NCBI RefSeq assembly: GCF_002104335.1
Contig: NZ_CP020867.1
Span: forward strand, 372,001 to 436,000
From: Campylobacter cuniculorum DSM 23162 = LMG 24588
Lineage (GTDB): Bacteria; Campylobacterota; Campylobacteria; Campylobacterales; Campylobacteraceae
Length of the DNA: 64,000 nt
Direction: 5' to 3'
Shown here: in pieces, positions 39,377 to 48,351 of the stretch
Layout: the number at the start of each line of letters is the position of its first letter
Numbering within the stretch: position 1 is the stretch's first letter
Notes under the pieces: model-generated
What the model saw: only the letters and a program-made list of their open reading frames with translations
Told to the model about the DNA's origin: nothing
Database searches by the model: none
Position numbers and translations under genes: made by a program

Positions 39377-40243
39377 TTAATCCTTTGGTAATTTTTCTTC
39401 TAAATCTTTAAGCAAATTTGAATCCAAACTTTCAGTATGTGGTAAAATAATATTTAAAACTAAATATAAATCTCCATAAATATCGCTTTTGCGGTTTTGC
39501 ACTCCGTATCCTTTAAGACGAATTTTTTGTCCATTTTTCGAATTAGGAGGAATTTTTACACTCACTTCTTTTCTAGGAGTTACAACGTTAATTTTACCAC
39601 CAAAAAGGGCTGTTCTTAAAGAAATATCAAAAGTGCGAATCAAATCATCTTCATCTCTTTGATAAATTTCACTTTCTTCAAGCTTGACTTTAATGATTAA
39701 ATCTCCTGTTTTTCCATAAGATTTTTTACCCTTACCGCGAATCCTTAGTTTTTCACCACTTTTAATGCCATGAGGAATTTTGATTTTAATCGATTCATTA
39801 TTAAAATAAATCGTATGCTCTCCCCCTAAAATTCCGGTTTCAAAAGGAATGCTAATGTTTGCACTCAAATCCAAATCCTCTTCATCAAAACCTCCAAATC
39901 CCCCAAATCCTCGAGAACTAAATCCTTTACTGCTTGCATTTGCTCCAAAAAATTGACTGAAAATTTCATCCAAATTAATGCCTCCAGCTCCAGCACCTCG
40001 CGTAAAATCGTGAAAACTCTGTCCGCCAAAAATGCTATCGCCGTATTGATCATATTGAGCACGTTTTTTCTCATCGCTTAAAACTTCATAAGCTGCGTTA
40101 ATTTCTTTGAATTTTTCTTCGGCATTTTTTTCTTTATTAATATCGGGGTGATATTTTCTTGCTAAGCGACGATAAGCTTTTTTAATCTCATCGGCACTTG
40201 CATTTTTAGATACACCTAAGGTTTCATATAGACTATTACTCAT
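39377..40243 (-). CDS. cbpA: DnaJ-like co-chaperone CbpA
   Basis: 288 residues: a J domain (residues 1-70, with [10 protein letters not shown] holding the HPD motif), a Gly/Phe-rich linker, and two C-terminal beta domains. The zinc-finger of true DnaJ is absent, which defines the CbpA type. It stimulates DnaK. First gene of the cbpA-hspR-kefB unit, with a TACAAT -10 box on the minus strand at 40276-40281. Confidence 0.93.
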   Translation of the reverse strand: MSNSLYETLGVSKNASADEIKKAYRRLARKYHPDINKEKNAEEKFKEINAAYEVLSDEKKRAQYDQYGDSIFGGQSFHDFTRGAGAGGINLDEIFSQFFGANASSKGFSSRGFGGFGGFDEEDLDLSANISIPFETGILGGEHTIYFNNESIKIKIPHGIKSGEKLRIRGKGKKSYGKTGDLIIKVKLEESEIYQRDEDDLIRTFDISLRTALFGGKINVVTPRKEVSVKIPPNSKNGQKIRLKGYGVQNRKSDIYGDLYLVLNIILPHTESLDSNLLKDLEEKLPKD

Positions 40244-40365
40244 TATTTAATTTCCTTAAAAATTTTTATATAAATATTGTATCAAAAACTTTAGCCTGTG
40301 TCAATCAAGTTTAATAATTTTTTTACGCTCAAGTTTTCATTTACAAATTTGTAAATTTTTAGTTT

Positions 40366-40371
40366 TATACT
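40366..40371 (+). promoter_or_regulatory. -10 box of htrA promoter
   Basis: TATACT, 55 bases before the htrA ATG. It is followed within six bases by an inverted repeat (separate entry). Confidence 0.55.
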
Positions 40372-40376
40372 ATCAT

Positions 40377-40396
40377 TTACATAAGAGCTTATGTAA
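40377..40396 (+). promoter_or_regulatory. Inverted repeat at the htrA transcription start
   Basis: TTACATAAGAGCTTATGTAA: two 9-base arms in perfect inverted symmetry around AG. Its position just after the -10 box suits an operator or a short hairpin in the 5' untranslated region. The regulator is unknown. The adjacent cprRS system is one candidate, because CprR is reported to act on htrA in C. jejuni. Confidence 0.45.
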
Positions 40397-40425
40397 TTAT
40401 TTATTGAAATTTAAAGGAGTAAATA

Positions 40426-41847
40426 ATGAAAAAACATCTCATGCTTCTTAGTTTAGCGAGTGTTTTATTTGCGGCAAATATTAGTTTTAACGAGGCTGAT
40501 TCTAAAATTGAACGCGTCAATCCAGCAGCAGGAAATAATATCATATTATCCTATCATGACTCAATTAAAGAAGCTAAAAAATCTGTTGTTAATATATCCA
40601 CTTCAAAAACTATCACAAGAGCAAACATTCCAAGCCCTTTGGATGATTTTTTTAATGACCCTTATTTTAAGCAATTTTTTGATTTTGATGCTCCGCAAAG
40701 AAGAGGATTTAAAGATGATAAAGAGGTGATTAGTTCTTTGGGTTCTGGTGTCATCATTTCTAAAGATGGCTATATCGTAACAAATAACCATGTTGTCGAT
40801 GATGCGGATAATATTTCTGTGAATTTACCTCAAAGTGATACAGAGTACAAAGCTAAGCTTATAGGAAAAGACCCTAAAACAGACTTAGCGGTGATTAAAA
40901 TTGAAGCAAATAATCTTTCGGCAATAAGTTTTTCAAATTCAGATGATTTAATGGAAGGAGACGTGGTTTTTGCTTTAGGAAATCCTTTTGGAGTTGGTTT
41001 TAGTGTAACAAGTGGTATCATTTCAGCATTAAACAAAGATAATATAGGCTTAAATCAGTATGAAAATTTCATTCAAACCGATGCTTCAATCAATCCGGGA
41101 AATTCAGGTGGAGCACTCGTAGATACGCGTGGAGCCTTAGTAGGGATTAATTCAGCTATACTCTCACGCGGAGGAGGAAACAATGGCATAGGCTTTGCCA
41201 TTCCTTCAAATATGGTCAAAGATGTCGCTAAGAAACTCATTGAAAAAGGCAAGATAGAAAGAGGATTTTTAGGGGTGACTATCGTAGCCTTAGCAGGAGA
41301 TACGAAAAAGGCTTATAAAAATGGAGAAGGTGCTTTGATTACAGATGTTCAAAAAGGCTCATCAGCTGATGAAGCAGGGCTTAAAAGAGGGGATTTGGTG
41401 ATAAAAGTCAATGATAAAATCATCAAAACTCCAAATGATCTTAAAAATTATATCGGCACACTCGAGCCTAATCAAAAAATCAATTTAAGCTATGAAAGGG
41501 ATGGAGCCATCAAAGAAGTCAGCTTTATTCTAAAAAGTGATAAAGAAACCAAAGATACTAAAGAGGATATCATCGAGGGATTAAGTTTAAGGACCTTGGA
41601 TGCGAATTTAAAAAATCGTCTGGGACTCTCAAATGATACAAATGGTGTTTTTATTGAAAATGTTAAAGATAAGAGTAAAGCACAAGAAGCGGGTTTTAAA
41701 AAAGGCGATATTATCATTGGTGTAGGGCAGAATGAAATTAAAAATTTAGAAGAATTAGACGAGGCACTCAAAAAAGTTAATAAAAAAGATTTTGTAAAAA
41801 TTTGGGTTTATCGCGGTGGTTTTGTTACTTTGATTGTGTTAAAATGA
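40426..41847 (+). CDS. htrA: Periplasmic serine protease/chaperone HtrA (DegP)
   Basis: 473 residues: signal peptide (MKKHLMLLSLASVLFA), trypsin-like domain with the triad His122 (NNHVVDD), Asp153 (KTDLAVIK) and Ser227 (PGNSGGAL), then two PDZ domains (about 265-350 and 385-473). It degrades or refolds misfolded periplasmic proteins, and in C. jejuni is also secreted and cleaves host E-cadherin. AAGGAG precedes the start. The divergent neighbour is cbpA, linking two stress functions. Confidence 0.96.
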   Translation: MKKHLMLLSLASVLFAANISFNEADSKIERVNPAAGNNIILSYHDSIKEAKKSVVNISTSKTITRANIPSPLDDFFNDPYFKQFFDFDAPQRRGFKDDKEVISSLGSGVIISKDGYIVTNNHVVDDADNISVNLPQSDTEYKAKLIGKDPKTDLAVIKIEANNLSAISFSNSDDLMEGDVVFALGNPFGVGFSVTSGIISALNKDNIGLNQYENFIQTDASINPGNSGGALVDTRGALVGINSAILSRGGGNNGIGFAIPSNMVKDVAKKLIEKGKIERGFLGVTIVALAGDTKKAYKNGEGALITDVQKGSSADEAGLKRGDLVIKVNDKIIKTPNDLKNYIGTLEPNQKINLSYERDGAIKEVSFILKSDKETKDTKEDIIEGLSLRTLDANLKNRLGLSNDTNGVFIENVKDKSKAQEAGFKKGDIIIGVGQNEIKNLEELDEALKKVNKKDFVKIWVYRGGFVTLIVLK

Positions 41848-41853
41848 AAAATG

Positions 41854-41886
41854 AGCTAGAATTTCTTTTCATTAGAAATTTTAGCT
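41854..41886 (+). terminator. Hairpin between htrA and cprR
   Basis: AGCTAGAATTTCT (41854-41866) pairs with AGAAATTTTAGCT (41874-41886), 12 of 13 positions. No clean T run follows, so it may be a weak terminator or a processing hairpin that separates htrA from cprRS. Confidence 0.4.
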
Positions 41887-41920
41887 TAAAATTAGCTTTT
41901 ATTAAAATAAAAGGATTAAA

Positions 41921-42595
41921 ATGACAAACATTCTTATGATAGAAGATGATTTAGAACTAGCAGAGATTACAAAAGAATATTTAGAACAATTTGACATGGA
42001 AGTGGATATAGCACATGAGCCATATATAGGGCTTTCAAAACTTGCTTTAAAAGAATATCAACTCATAATCCTTGATCTTTCTTTGCCGGGTCTGGATGGA
42101 CTTGAAGTTTGTGAAGAAATTCGTAAAAAATACGACACTCCTATCATCATCTCAAGTGCAAGACACGATATTAGCGATAAAGTTAATGCCTTAGAGCTTG
42201 GAGCTGATGATTATTTACCAAAACCTTATAATCCTAAAGAACTTCAAGCAAGGATTAAAAGCCATCTAAGACGCATTTCAAACACTAAAAATGCGATTGC
42301 AAAAAGCATTAAAGATTTAGTTTATGACCAATATAAACATATCATCACAATGAAAGGACAAGAACTAACACTCACAAATGCTGAATTTGATATTTTAAGC
42401 TATCTTATCAAAAAGGAAGGGGGGGTGGTCAGTCGCGAAGAACTTGTATATAATTGCTCTTCAATCAGCGAGGATTCTAGCAATAAAAGCATTGATGTTA
42501 TCATTTCTCGTGTGCGTCAAAAAATGGGAGATGACCCAAAAACACCAAAATACATACATTCTATACGAGGTATAGGGTATAAGCTTACTCAATGA
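41921..42595 (+). CDS. cprR: Response regulator CprR (OmpR family)
   Basis: 224 residues: receiver domain with acidic pocket (IEDD), phosphoacceptor Asp52 (LDLSLPGLDG) and conserved Lys (LPKPYNP), then an OmpR-type winged helix (ISRVRQKMGDDP and the YIHSIRGIGYKL wing). In C. jejuni CprR is essential and controls envelope and biofilm traits together with CprS. A G7 run at 42419-42425 lies in the DNA-binding half. The stop overlaps cprS by 4 bases. Confidence 0.92.
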   Translation: MTNILMIEDDLELAEITKEYLEQFDMEVDIAHEPYIGLSKLALKEYQLIILDLSLPGLDGLEVCEEIRKKYDTPIIISSARHDISDKVNALELGADDYLPKPYNPKELQARIKSHLRRISNTKNAIAKSIKDLVYDQYKHIITMKGQELTLTNAEFDILSYLIKKEGGVVSREELVYNCSSISEDSSNKSIDVIISRVRQKMGDDPKTPKYIHSIRGIGYKLTQ

Positions 42596-43869
42596 ATAGG
42601 GCTTCGATTTTTTATACCATCACTTTTATTTTTATTTTTGCAGGAGTGAGTGTTATACTCGCTTTTTTATGGTTGATTGCTTATGATCAACAAAATTATT
42701 CTAAAGAACTTGATGCGAAATATTCTCTTATAGGTATTGCAAGACTTTCAAATTTAGCCCATCAAATCGATGATAAAGCCTTTCAAGAAAGAACAAAAAA
42801 TTACAATAAACTCAATCAAATCACGCAACCAAAAGAAATTCGCAGGGTTTTATCCGGGGGTGAGGTTATAGCAAGGGCAGAAATTAACGATGGAGATATA
42901 AGAAATAAAAATATTCTTCAAGGTGTCATAGAGCTGATTTATTATAAAAATTATAATTATCTTAATGTGATTTATGAAGGCAAAATTCATCTTTATAAAG
43001 ATGAAGATTTTCAATTTTATCGCTATTATATCTTTAAAACCATTGCAGCTGCGGTGATTTGTATTCTTATCTTGCTTTATATATTTATCTTAAGAAAGCT
43101 TAAACCTTTAAGAAATTTAAAAAAACAAATCGATAAATTTGCTCAAGGCAAACTCGATGATATTGAAAATGTCAGCACAGGCGTTGATGAAATTTCACAG
43201 GTTTCAGAAGCCTTTTACGAGGCTACAACGCAGATTAAAAAACTCAATCAATCGCGTCAATTCTTCTTACGCAATATCATGCACGAGCTTAAAACTCCCA
43301 TTACAAAGGGACTTTTAACTCTTGAAATGATAGAAGATAATAAATATAAAGAACGTTTAAATGGAGTTTTTACGCGGCTTGAAATTCTTATCAATGAATT
43401 TGCAGCCATTGAACAAATCACTTCCGGAGCAGCCTTTATCAACCGCAAAAAATACAATATCTTAGATATTTTAGATGAAGCTAAAGAGATTGCAATGAGT
43501 GATGATAAAAATTTAAAGATACTCATCGCTGAAAGTTTTTTTGTGAATGTGGATTTTAAACTCTTTACCACGGCGATTAAAAATATGATAGATAATGGTT
43601 TAAAACATTCTAAAAACCATTTTTTACAAATTGATATCAGCGAAGACTTCATTTGTTTTAAAAATTTGGGTGATGAATTGAATAATTCTTTAGAATACTA
43701 CACTCAAGCCTTCACTCAAGGTTCTAAACAAAAAGACAGCTTCGGTTTAGGGCTTTATATAGTGGATACCATCTTAAAAGCTCATGGCATGAAGCTTGAT
43801 TATATGTATGATAATGGGATTAATTTATTTTATTTTAGGGAATTAAAAAATATTATCATCAAAGACTAA
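42592..43869 (+). CDS. cprS: Sensor histidine kinase CprS
   Basis: A 425-residue inner-membrane kinase: two membrane helices (about residues 7-29 and 148-166) flank a periplasmic sensor domain, followed by a HAMP-like linker and a DHp helix with His231 in NIMHELKTPITKG. The ATPase domain has the N box (NMIDNGLKH) and a reduced G box (SFGLGLYIVD). It pairs with CprR. The stop overlaps the convergent transporter remnant by 4 bases. Confidence 0.92.
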   Translation: MNRASIFYTITFIFIFAGVSVILAFLWLIAYDQQNYSKELDAKYSLIGIARLSNLAHQIDDKAFQERTKNYNKLNQITQPKEIRRVLSGGEVIARAEINDGDIRNKNILQGVIELIYYKNYNYLNVIYEGKIHLYKDEDFQFYRYYIFKTIAAAVICILILLYIFILRKLKPLRNLKKQIDKFAQGKLDDIENVSTGVDEISQVSEAFYEATTQIKKLNQSRQFFLRNIMHELKTPITKGLLTLEMIEDNKYKERLNGVFTRLEILINEFAAIEQITSGAAFINRKKYNILDILDEAKEIAMSDDKNLKILIAESFFVNVDFKLFTTAIKNMIDNGLKHSKNHFLQIDISEDFICFKNLGDELNNSLEYYTQAFTQGSKQKDSFGLGLYIVDTILKAHGMKLDYMYDNGINLFYFRELKNIIIKD

Positions 43870-44672
43870 TTTAAATGATTTTTATAAAACCAAGTCCAAT
43901 AAAGACCTGCAAAAATAAAAGCCATTCCAAGTAAAGCCGTGATTAAATTTAAGCCCAAACCCCAATCAAAAAGCACACCCACCAAAATCGAAATCATAGC
44001 ACTAAAACTAAGGAAAATCATATCCGTATAGGCTATAACGCGTCCATAGTATTTCTTATCGCTATTTTTTTGAATCATGGTATAAGTATAGGACCAAAGT
44101 GATGATGTGCAAAACCCTGCAGCCAAAAGCCCTAAAAAAGAAAGATAAAAATTAAATTGAGTTAAAGCCCAAAATAAAATTCCAAATCCTTGTCCAAAAT
44201 ACAAATATCCTGTGGTTTTTTCATTGATAAAAGGACTTAAAATCATAGGAGAAACCATCAAAGCAAGAGCACGTACGGCATTTAAAAAACCTATGACCAA
44301 ACTCGCACTCAAAAGCTCTTTATAACTATGTTTTGCTAAAAGAGTCACTAAGGCTTCATAGGCAGTAAGTCCTAAAAAAGCATGGAGTAAGATTAAATGA
44401 AAAATGGTTTTATTTTTAAAGACATATAAAAATCCCTCTTTAATCATAGCTCCCATTTGCTGTGTGGCTTCATTTTTAAAATCATTGATTTTAAGATTTA
44501 ATAAAAATAAAATTCCCATCCCAAGTAAAAAACAATCAAACAAAAAAGCCGTTTGAACATTTAAAAAATAGATGAAAATTCCAGCCAAAGACATACCAGA
44601 AGTGTAAGATACAGCCCAAATAATGCTGTGAATTTCATTTGCAAGTTTTAATAAATTTAGAGAATTTAGAGA
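43866..44672 (-). pseudogene. 5'-truncated MFS transporter
   Basis: Only the C-terminal part of a major-facilitator transporter is present, about 260 codons with six to seven membrane segments. A full protein would have about 400 residues and twelve segments. The frame stays open upstream of the first Met (44594) through residues reading LANEIHSIIWAVSYTSG, typical MFS sequence, until a stop at 44673-44675. Beyond that lies plasmid-like DNA. So the gene seems to have been cut by insertion or recombination. The N-terminal half is not in the window. Confidence 0.75.
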
Positions 44673-44718
44673 CTATTATAAACTTAGCAACTTTTATAAA
44701 AATAAGGGAGAATTTATT

Positions 44719-45756
44719 ATGCCTGTTAGAAAAGCCATTGATACTTTAAGTTTATTCAATAATGAAGAATTTAAAATCATTTGCGAAAATACTTTAAGAA
44801 TGGAGCTTAGTTCTTTAACTTTGCTTTGTGGTAAAAGTGAAATGGGTAAATCTTTTTTAGCCTTAAAAGTTTGTGCTAATGCTTTAAATGAGGGTTATAA
44901 ACCTTTTTTTTGGAGTTTAGAGGATAGAAACAATTCTCTTTTAGACAGAATCAAAAACATTCATAGCTTTTATCCTTTTGCGATGAATGATTTTGAATTT
45001 TCTAATGATTTGCCTATTTTAAATAAAAAATTAAATCCACAAGAAAATCTTTCTAAAGAATTAGAATGTCTTGAAGATTGTGATTTAATTGTTTTGGACA
45101 CTTTTAGTGCTTTCTTTTCCTATTTTGGCTTTAAAGACCAAAACAACCAAAACGATGTGCAAAATTTTTTCAATGTCTTAACACATATTACAATTAAAAA
45201 CAATCAAGCTATTTTACTTATTCATCACCTCGATAAAAAAGGTGAAAGCATAATGGGGAGTTCCGTGATTATAAATGCTCCTAGACTGGTTTATAAACTT
45301 TCATTTGAAAAAGGAGAGGATAAAAATTCTACCACCTATCGATTACTTGAAGTTTTAAAAGATAATAATATTAATGCTGGGGAATTTCAAAAAACAATCA
45401 AAGTATTACAAAATTCTAATATTGATGAACCTTTAATTAAAAATATCAGAGCTAATAGTATTGATTCTAACACTTTAGAGATTATCAATAAAAAAGACAT
45501 ATCCGCTGTAAGTGTTAATGAATTAGCAGAAGGTTATGTAACAATGAATGAAAATAGAGGTGTTTTTTATTTAAGTTCACGAAAGCTTGTTGATACTAAT
45601 TTTTACAAAGTATTTAAAGAAAATGATAATAAAATAGATTTTAAAATGACGGGTGCAAACGACTCTTCTTATGTTATCAGTTTAAAAAATTATTTACTGA
45701 CACAAACACATAGAAATATTTTGGATGCTTTGTTTTTATATATCAAAAAAATGTAG
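44719..45756 (+). CDS. RepA-type AAA (RecA-fold) replicative helicase of a plasmid-like element
   Basis: 345 residues. Walker A is GKSEMGKS (38-45), Walker B is LIVLDTF (about 123-129), and LLIHHLDKKG follows as in hexameric RepA/AAA_25 helicases. Such proteins unwind the origin of mobilisable plasmids and integrated elements. AAGGGAG precedes the start. It ends at ATC AAA AAA ATG TAG, and the next ORF continues in the -1 frame without a ribosome-binding site, which suggests that the two once were one gene. Confidence 0.75.
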   Translation: MPVRKAIDTLSLFNNEEFKIICENTLRMELSSLTLLCGKSEMGKSFLALKVCANALNEGYKPFFWSLEDRNNSLLDRIKNIHSFYPFAMNDFEFSNDLPILNKKLNPQENLSKELECLEDCDLIVLDTFSAFFSYFGFKDQNNQNDVQNFFNVLTHITIKNNQAILLIHHLDKKGESIMGSSVIINAPRLVYKLSFEKGEDKNSTTYRLLEVLKDNNINAGEFQKTIKVLQNSNIDEPLIKNIRANSIDSNTLEIINKKDISAVSVNELAEGYVTMNENRGVFYLSSRKLVDTNFYKVFKENDNKIDFKMTGANDSSYVISLKNYLLTQTHRNILDALFLYIKKM

Positions 45757-45764
45757 AAACTAGT

Positions 45765-46520
45765 GTGATTAAAAAATACCAAGAAAATTTTTGGGATATG
45801 GAAGTAAGATTAGAACCTTATAAATTTTTAAAACAATATCTCAATAAGAATTCTAATAATTACTCTTGGTTAAAACAAAAATTTACAGAAATTTCTCGTT
45901 TTGCGTATGATTTAGCTTTCACACAAAATATAGAAGACAAAGACAAAAAAACAATTACGCAAATAGATAAAGGGATTTTAATGTTTGATTCTGTAGAACG
46001 TATTACAAAAGAAAATGGGATAATTGTATCTGTATTTGTGCTAACAGTTCGTAGAGAATATATTAAAAAACTTGAAACTGAATCCACTCTTTCTTATGAT
46101 GATGATTTATCAAAAATTCTTATCAATTTAAATTCTTTGGTGGCACAAGATTTAGTAAGATTTTTAACGAGTTTTCCCGATAAAAAGATTTTAAGTTTTA
46201 AGGATTTTTGCGATATTAAGGCATATAGAAACTACAAAGATAAAATGGTGATTTCAAAACAAAAGAAAGAGCTTATTAAAGCAAAGGATAAGCTCATAGA
46301 GTTTGGAATCAATGTTTATGGTAAGAATGTGCCTTTTGAAGCATATGATGATGAGATTTTAGCAAATAAATACAAGAATGAAAATGATTTGATTTTTGTT
46401 TATGAGAGCAATAATAAAATCAAACGCTTTATTAAGAAAAATGACCCTATGAATAACCTTAATGTAAGAAACAATAAATTCATTAATCATCACAAAGAAC
46501 AGAGTTTATTTGATGATTGA
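45765..46520 (+). CDS. Putative replication-initiator-like protein (second part of the Rep locus)
   Basis: 251 residues from a GTG at 45765 with no Shine-Dalgarno sequence. The frame is open upstream into the end of the helicase gene (QKNVETSVIKKYQ). The protein is charged and mainly helical, with possible winged-helix segments in the middle (LSFKDFCDIKAYRNYKDKMV). Position right after a RepA helicase suggests an origin-binding role. No motif proves this. It may be the C-terminal half of a frameshifted fusion. Confidence 0.45.
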   Translation: MIKKYQENFWDMEVRLEPYKFLKQYLNKNSNNYSWLKQKFTEISRFAYDLAFTQNIEDKDKKTITQIDKGILMFDSVERITKENGIIVSVFVLTVRREYIKKLETESTLSYDDDLSKILINLNSLVAQDLVRFLTSFPDKKILSFKDFCDIKAYRNYKDKMVISKQKKELIKAKDKLIEFGINVYGKNVPFEAYDDEILANKYKNENDLIFVYESNNKIKRFIKKNDPMNNLNVRNNKFINHHKEQSLFDD

Positions 46521-46560
46521 TGTAATGAGTCATTAAAAAAATAATGGATGAAAAACAAAA

Positions 46561-46580
46561 GAATAGTCTTGCAACTATTC
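46561..46580 (+). terminator. Hairpin downstream of the Rep locus
   Basis: GAATAGT and ACTATTC form a 7-bp stem with a 6-base loop, 40 bases after the Rep stop. There is no strong T run, so terminator strength is doubtful. Confidence 0.35.
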
Positions 46581-46626
46581 TCGCTAAAAATGTATTCATT
46601 TTTTTGTTCTATGTTTTAGATTATAA

Positions 46627-47568
46627 TTAAATTATTTTTAAAACTAACTTAATCATAAATTCAAAACTTGATGAAATGTATTGATTATCAATAAAATATT
46701 GTTTGTTCTTTTTAGCTCTTTTTATAAAGTCAAATAATTTCTTTTTTAACTTTTTTAGCATTTTTGGCGGACATAAGTCTTTGATAAGAAACAATAAACA
46801 TATGCAATCGTGTATAAGTGGATTTTCTAAATGTGTTAATTTCTTATCTTTTCTAACAACAGATAATGCTCTTATCTTAGTTTGTAAAAGTTTTGTTGGT
46901 TTAAAATAAAAATTTTTGTAAGATTTAAGATTATTTAAAATACAAAAATTATGAGCTGAAGCATTTCTCAATTTTCCTATTTGATTAACAAAATTATGTT
47001 CTTTTAGGTCAGAGCTTTTACAATAAAATTGATAAAATTTGGTAAATTCTGAAAAAGTCAATATCTCAATAAAATTCCACAAAGCAAAATAATTCTCCCA
47101 TATCCCATTTTGATTTACATAATACTTTTCTATTAATTTTCTTTGATAGATATTGCAGCTTTCTTTCTTTTTTTCATAAAGCATAAGGGAAGAAGGACGT
47201 TTGTCATATTCTGATAAAAAATCTTTAACTATTTTATATCCATCTTGATCTTTACTATTGCTACAATGAGTATTAATCTGTGTTTTGAGTAAATGTTCGC
47301 AAATCAAACAAAACTCTAATATAATATTTCTTAATAGGGCATCTATAATACTCATTTCTCTTAAATATGCAAAATCTAATCGTATATACTTATCATTTCT
47401 ATCTTTGTCATAATTTTTAGCAAAAGCCTTAATTTTAAAAAAATAATTACTTTCGCTTAAAAAACACTTTGCTTGTTCTTTATCCATAAGATTAAATCTT
47501 ATGCCCAGATCTTCCCCCCCCCCCATATACTGTATTTGTTCATCTAAATTTAACTTACGTTTATTCAT
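46627..47568 (-). CDS. Abi_2/HEPN abortive-infection protein with a G11 tract (phase ON)
   Basis: 313 residues of the Abi_2 (AbiD/AbiF-like) family: an N-terminal LNLDEQIQYM and AKCFLSESNYFFKIKAF pattern, and a HEPN-type RxxxxHN motif, RNASAHN, at residues 201-207. That motif forms the RNase centre in active HEPN proteins. The role is phage or plasmid exclusion by RNA cleavage after infection (family knowledge). The codons for residues 15-19 contain eleven consecutive G's (47514-47524). At G11 the frame is open. G10 or G12 would stop it within about a dozen codons. AAGGA precedes the ATG. It faces away from parA. Confidence 0.8.
   Translation of the reverse strand: MNKRKLNLDEQIQYMGGGEDLGIRFNLMDKEQAKCFLSESNYFFKIKAFAKNYDKDRNDKYIRLDFAYLREMSIIDALLRNIILEFCLICEHLLKTQINTHCSNSKDQDGYKIVKDFLSEYDKRPSSLMLYEKKKESCNIYQRKLIEKYYVNQNGIWENYFALWNFIEILTFSEFTKFYQFYCKSSDLKEHNFVNQIGKLRNASAHNFCILNNLKSYKNFYFKPTKLLQTKIRALSVVRKDKKLTHLENPLIHDCICLLFLIKDLCPPKMLKKLKKKLFDFIKRAKKNKQYFIDNQYISSSFEFMIKLVLKII
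47514..47524 (-). repeat. Homopolymeric G11 tract (phase-variation switch)
   Basis: Eleven C's on the + strand read as G's in the Abi_2 coding strand. Long G tracts are the standard contingency loci of Campylobacter and change length by slipped-strand mispairing. In this AT-rich region the tract is very conspicuous. Confidence 0.85.
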
Positions 47569-47790
47569 AGATAATCCTTATAATATTTATAAAATTATAT
47601 CTAAATTTTTAGCACTAAATTGATAATTAAATCCATAATTTGATAATAATGTATTTTTATTTTTGATGTTTGATTAATAAAAATAAATCATTTAATATAT
47701 TTTACATTGTTTAATGTATATTATATTAATAATAATTTAATATAATATTTATTATAATATAATTAAAATTTAACAAAATGGAACACAACA
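47569..47790. promoter_or_regulatory. AT-rich divergent control region between abi and parA
   Basis: Extremely A/T-rich, with short inverted repeats such as ACATT-GTTT-AATGT near 47702 and repeated TAATATAAT-like words up to the parA start. It must hold the promoters of both genes and could be the partition site (parS) or operator bound by the small ParA partner. No exact iterons could be fixed by eye. Confidence 0.35.
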
Positions 47791-48351
47791 ATGATAATCT
47801 CAGTTATAAACAAAAAGGGTGGAGTGGGTAAAACTTCGTTTTCTTTTTCAATCGCTAAAGATTTAGATTTATTTTTACAGAGTAACGACAGCTCTATTAT
47901 TGAGCAAATTTATCCAAATAAGGCTAAAATTTCTGCTTCTCCACAATTACTCGATAATTGTGTTTTTGATTTTGGGGGATTTGTAGATAGAGGAATTTTA
48001 GATATAATAAAAGAGAGTGATTTTGTCATTGTGCCTTGCACAACCATTTATAATTCAATATTAAGAACCATAGAAACCATTTTAGAAATCAAAAAAGTCA
48101 ATCTCAATATTATTGTATTAATCACTGATTGGACTTCAGAAAATGATAAGATTTATACTTTAGAAATGCTAGAATCTAATTTTACAGATTTAGATTTTTA
48201 TTTTTTTAAACGTTCTAAAATTTTAGAAAATTCAATGAAAACAGGAGCAAGTTTTAAGGAATTAACAGAGGAAAGTGGTTTGACAAGAATGTCTTATGCT
48301 GTTTTTTACAAAGAGTATCAAAGATTGCTTAATACATTAAAAGGAAATTAA
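47791..48351 (+). CDS. parA: ParA-family partition ATPase
   Basis: A 186-residue small ParA: the deviant Walker A motif is NKKGGVGKTSFSFSIAKDL, with signature lysine, and the Walker B region is NCVFDFGGF. It segregates or stabilises low-copy plasmid-type DNA. The next gene starts immediately after the stop, as expected for a parA-partner operon. Its presence supports the plasmid origin of this region. Confidence 0.88.
   Translation: MIISVINKKGGVGKTSFSFSIAKDLDLFLQSNDSSIIEQIYPNKAKISASPQLLDNCVFDFGGFVDRGILDIIKESDFVIVPCTTIYNSILRTIETILEIKKVNLNIIVLITDWTSENDKIYTLEMLESNFTDLDFYFFKRSKILENSMKTGASFKELTEESGLTRMSYAVFYKEYQRLLNTLKGN

Noticed and set aside
40244-40365. HspR operator (HAIR) between cbpA and htrA
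   Set aside because: TCAAG occurs twice, but in the same orientation and with wrong spacing. The CTTGAGT-N7-ACTCAAG pattern is not present.
47569-47790. CRISPR array or iterons in the AT-rich abi-parA gap
   Set aside because: Repeated TAATATAAT-like words are irregular in length and spacing. No direct repeat of 20 or more bases separated by spacers exists here or elsewhere in the window.
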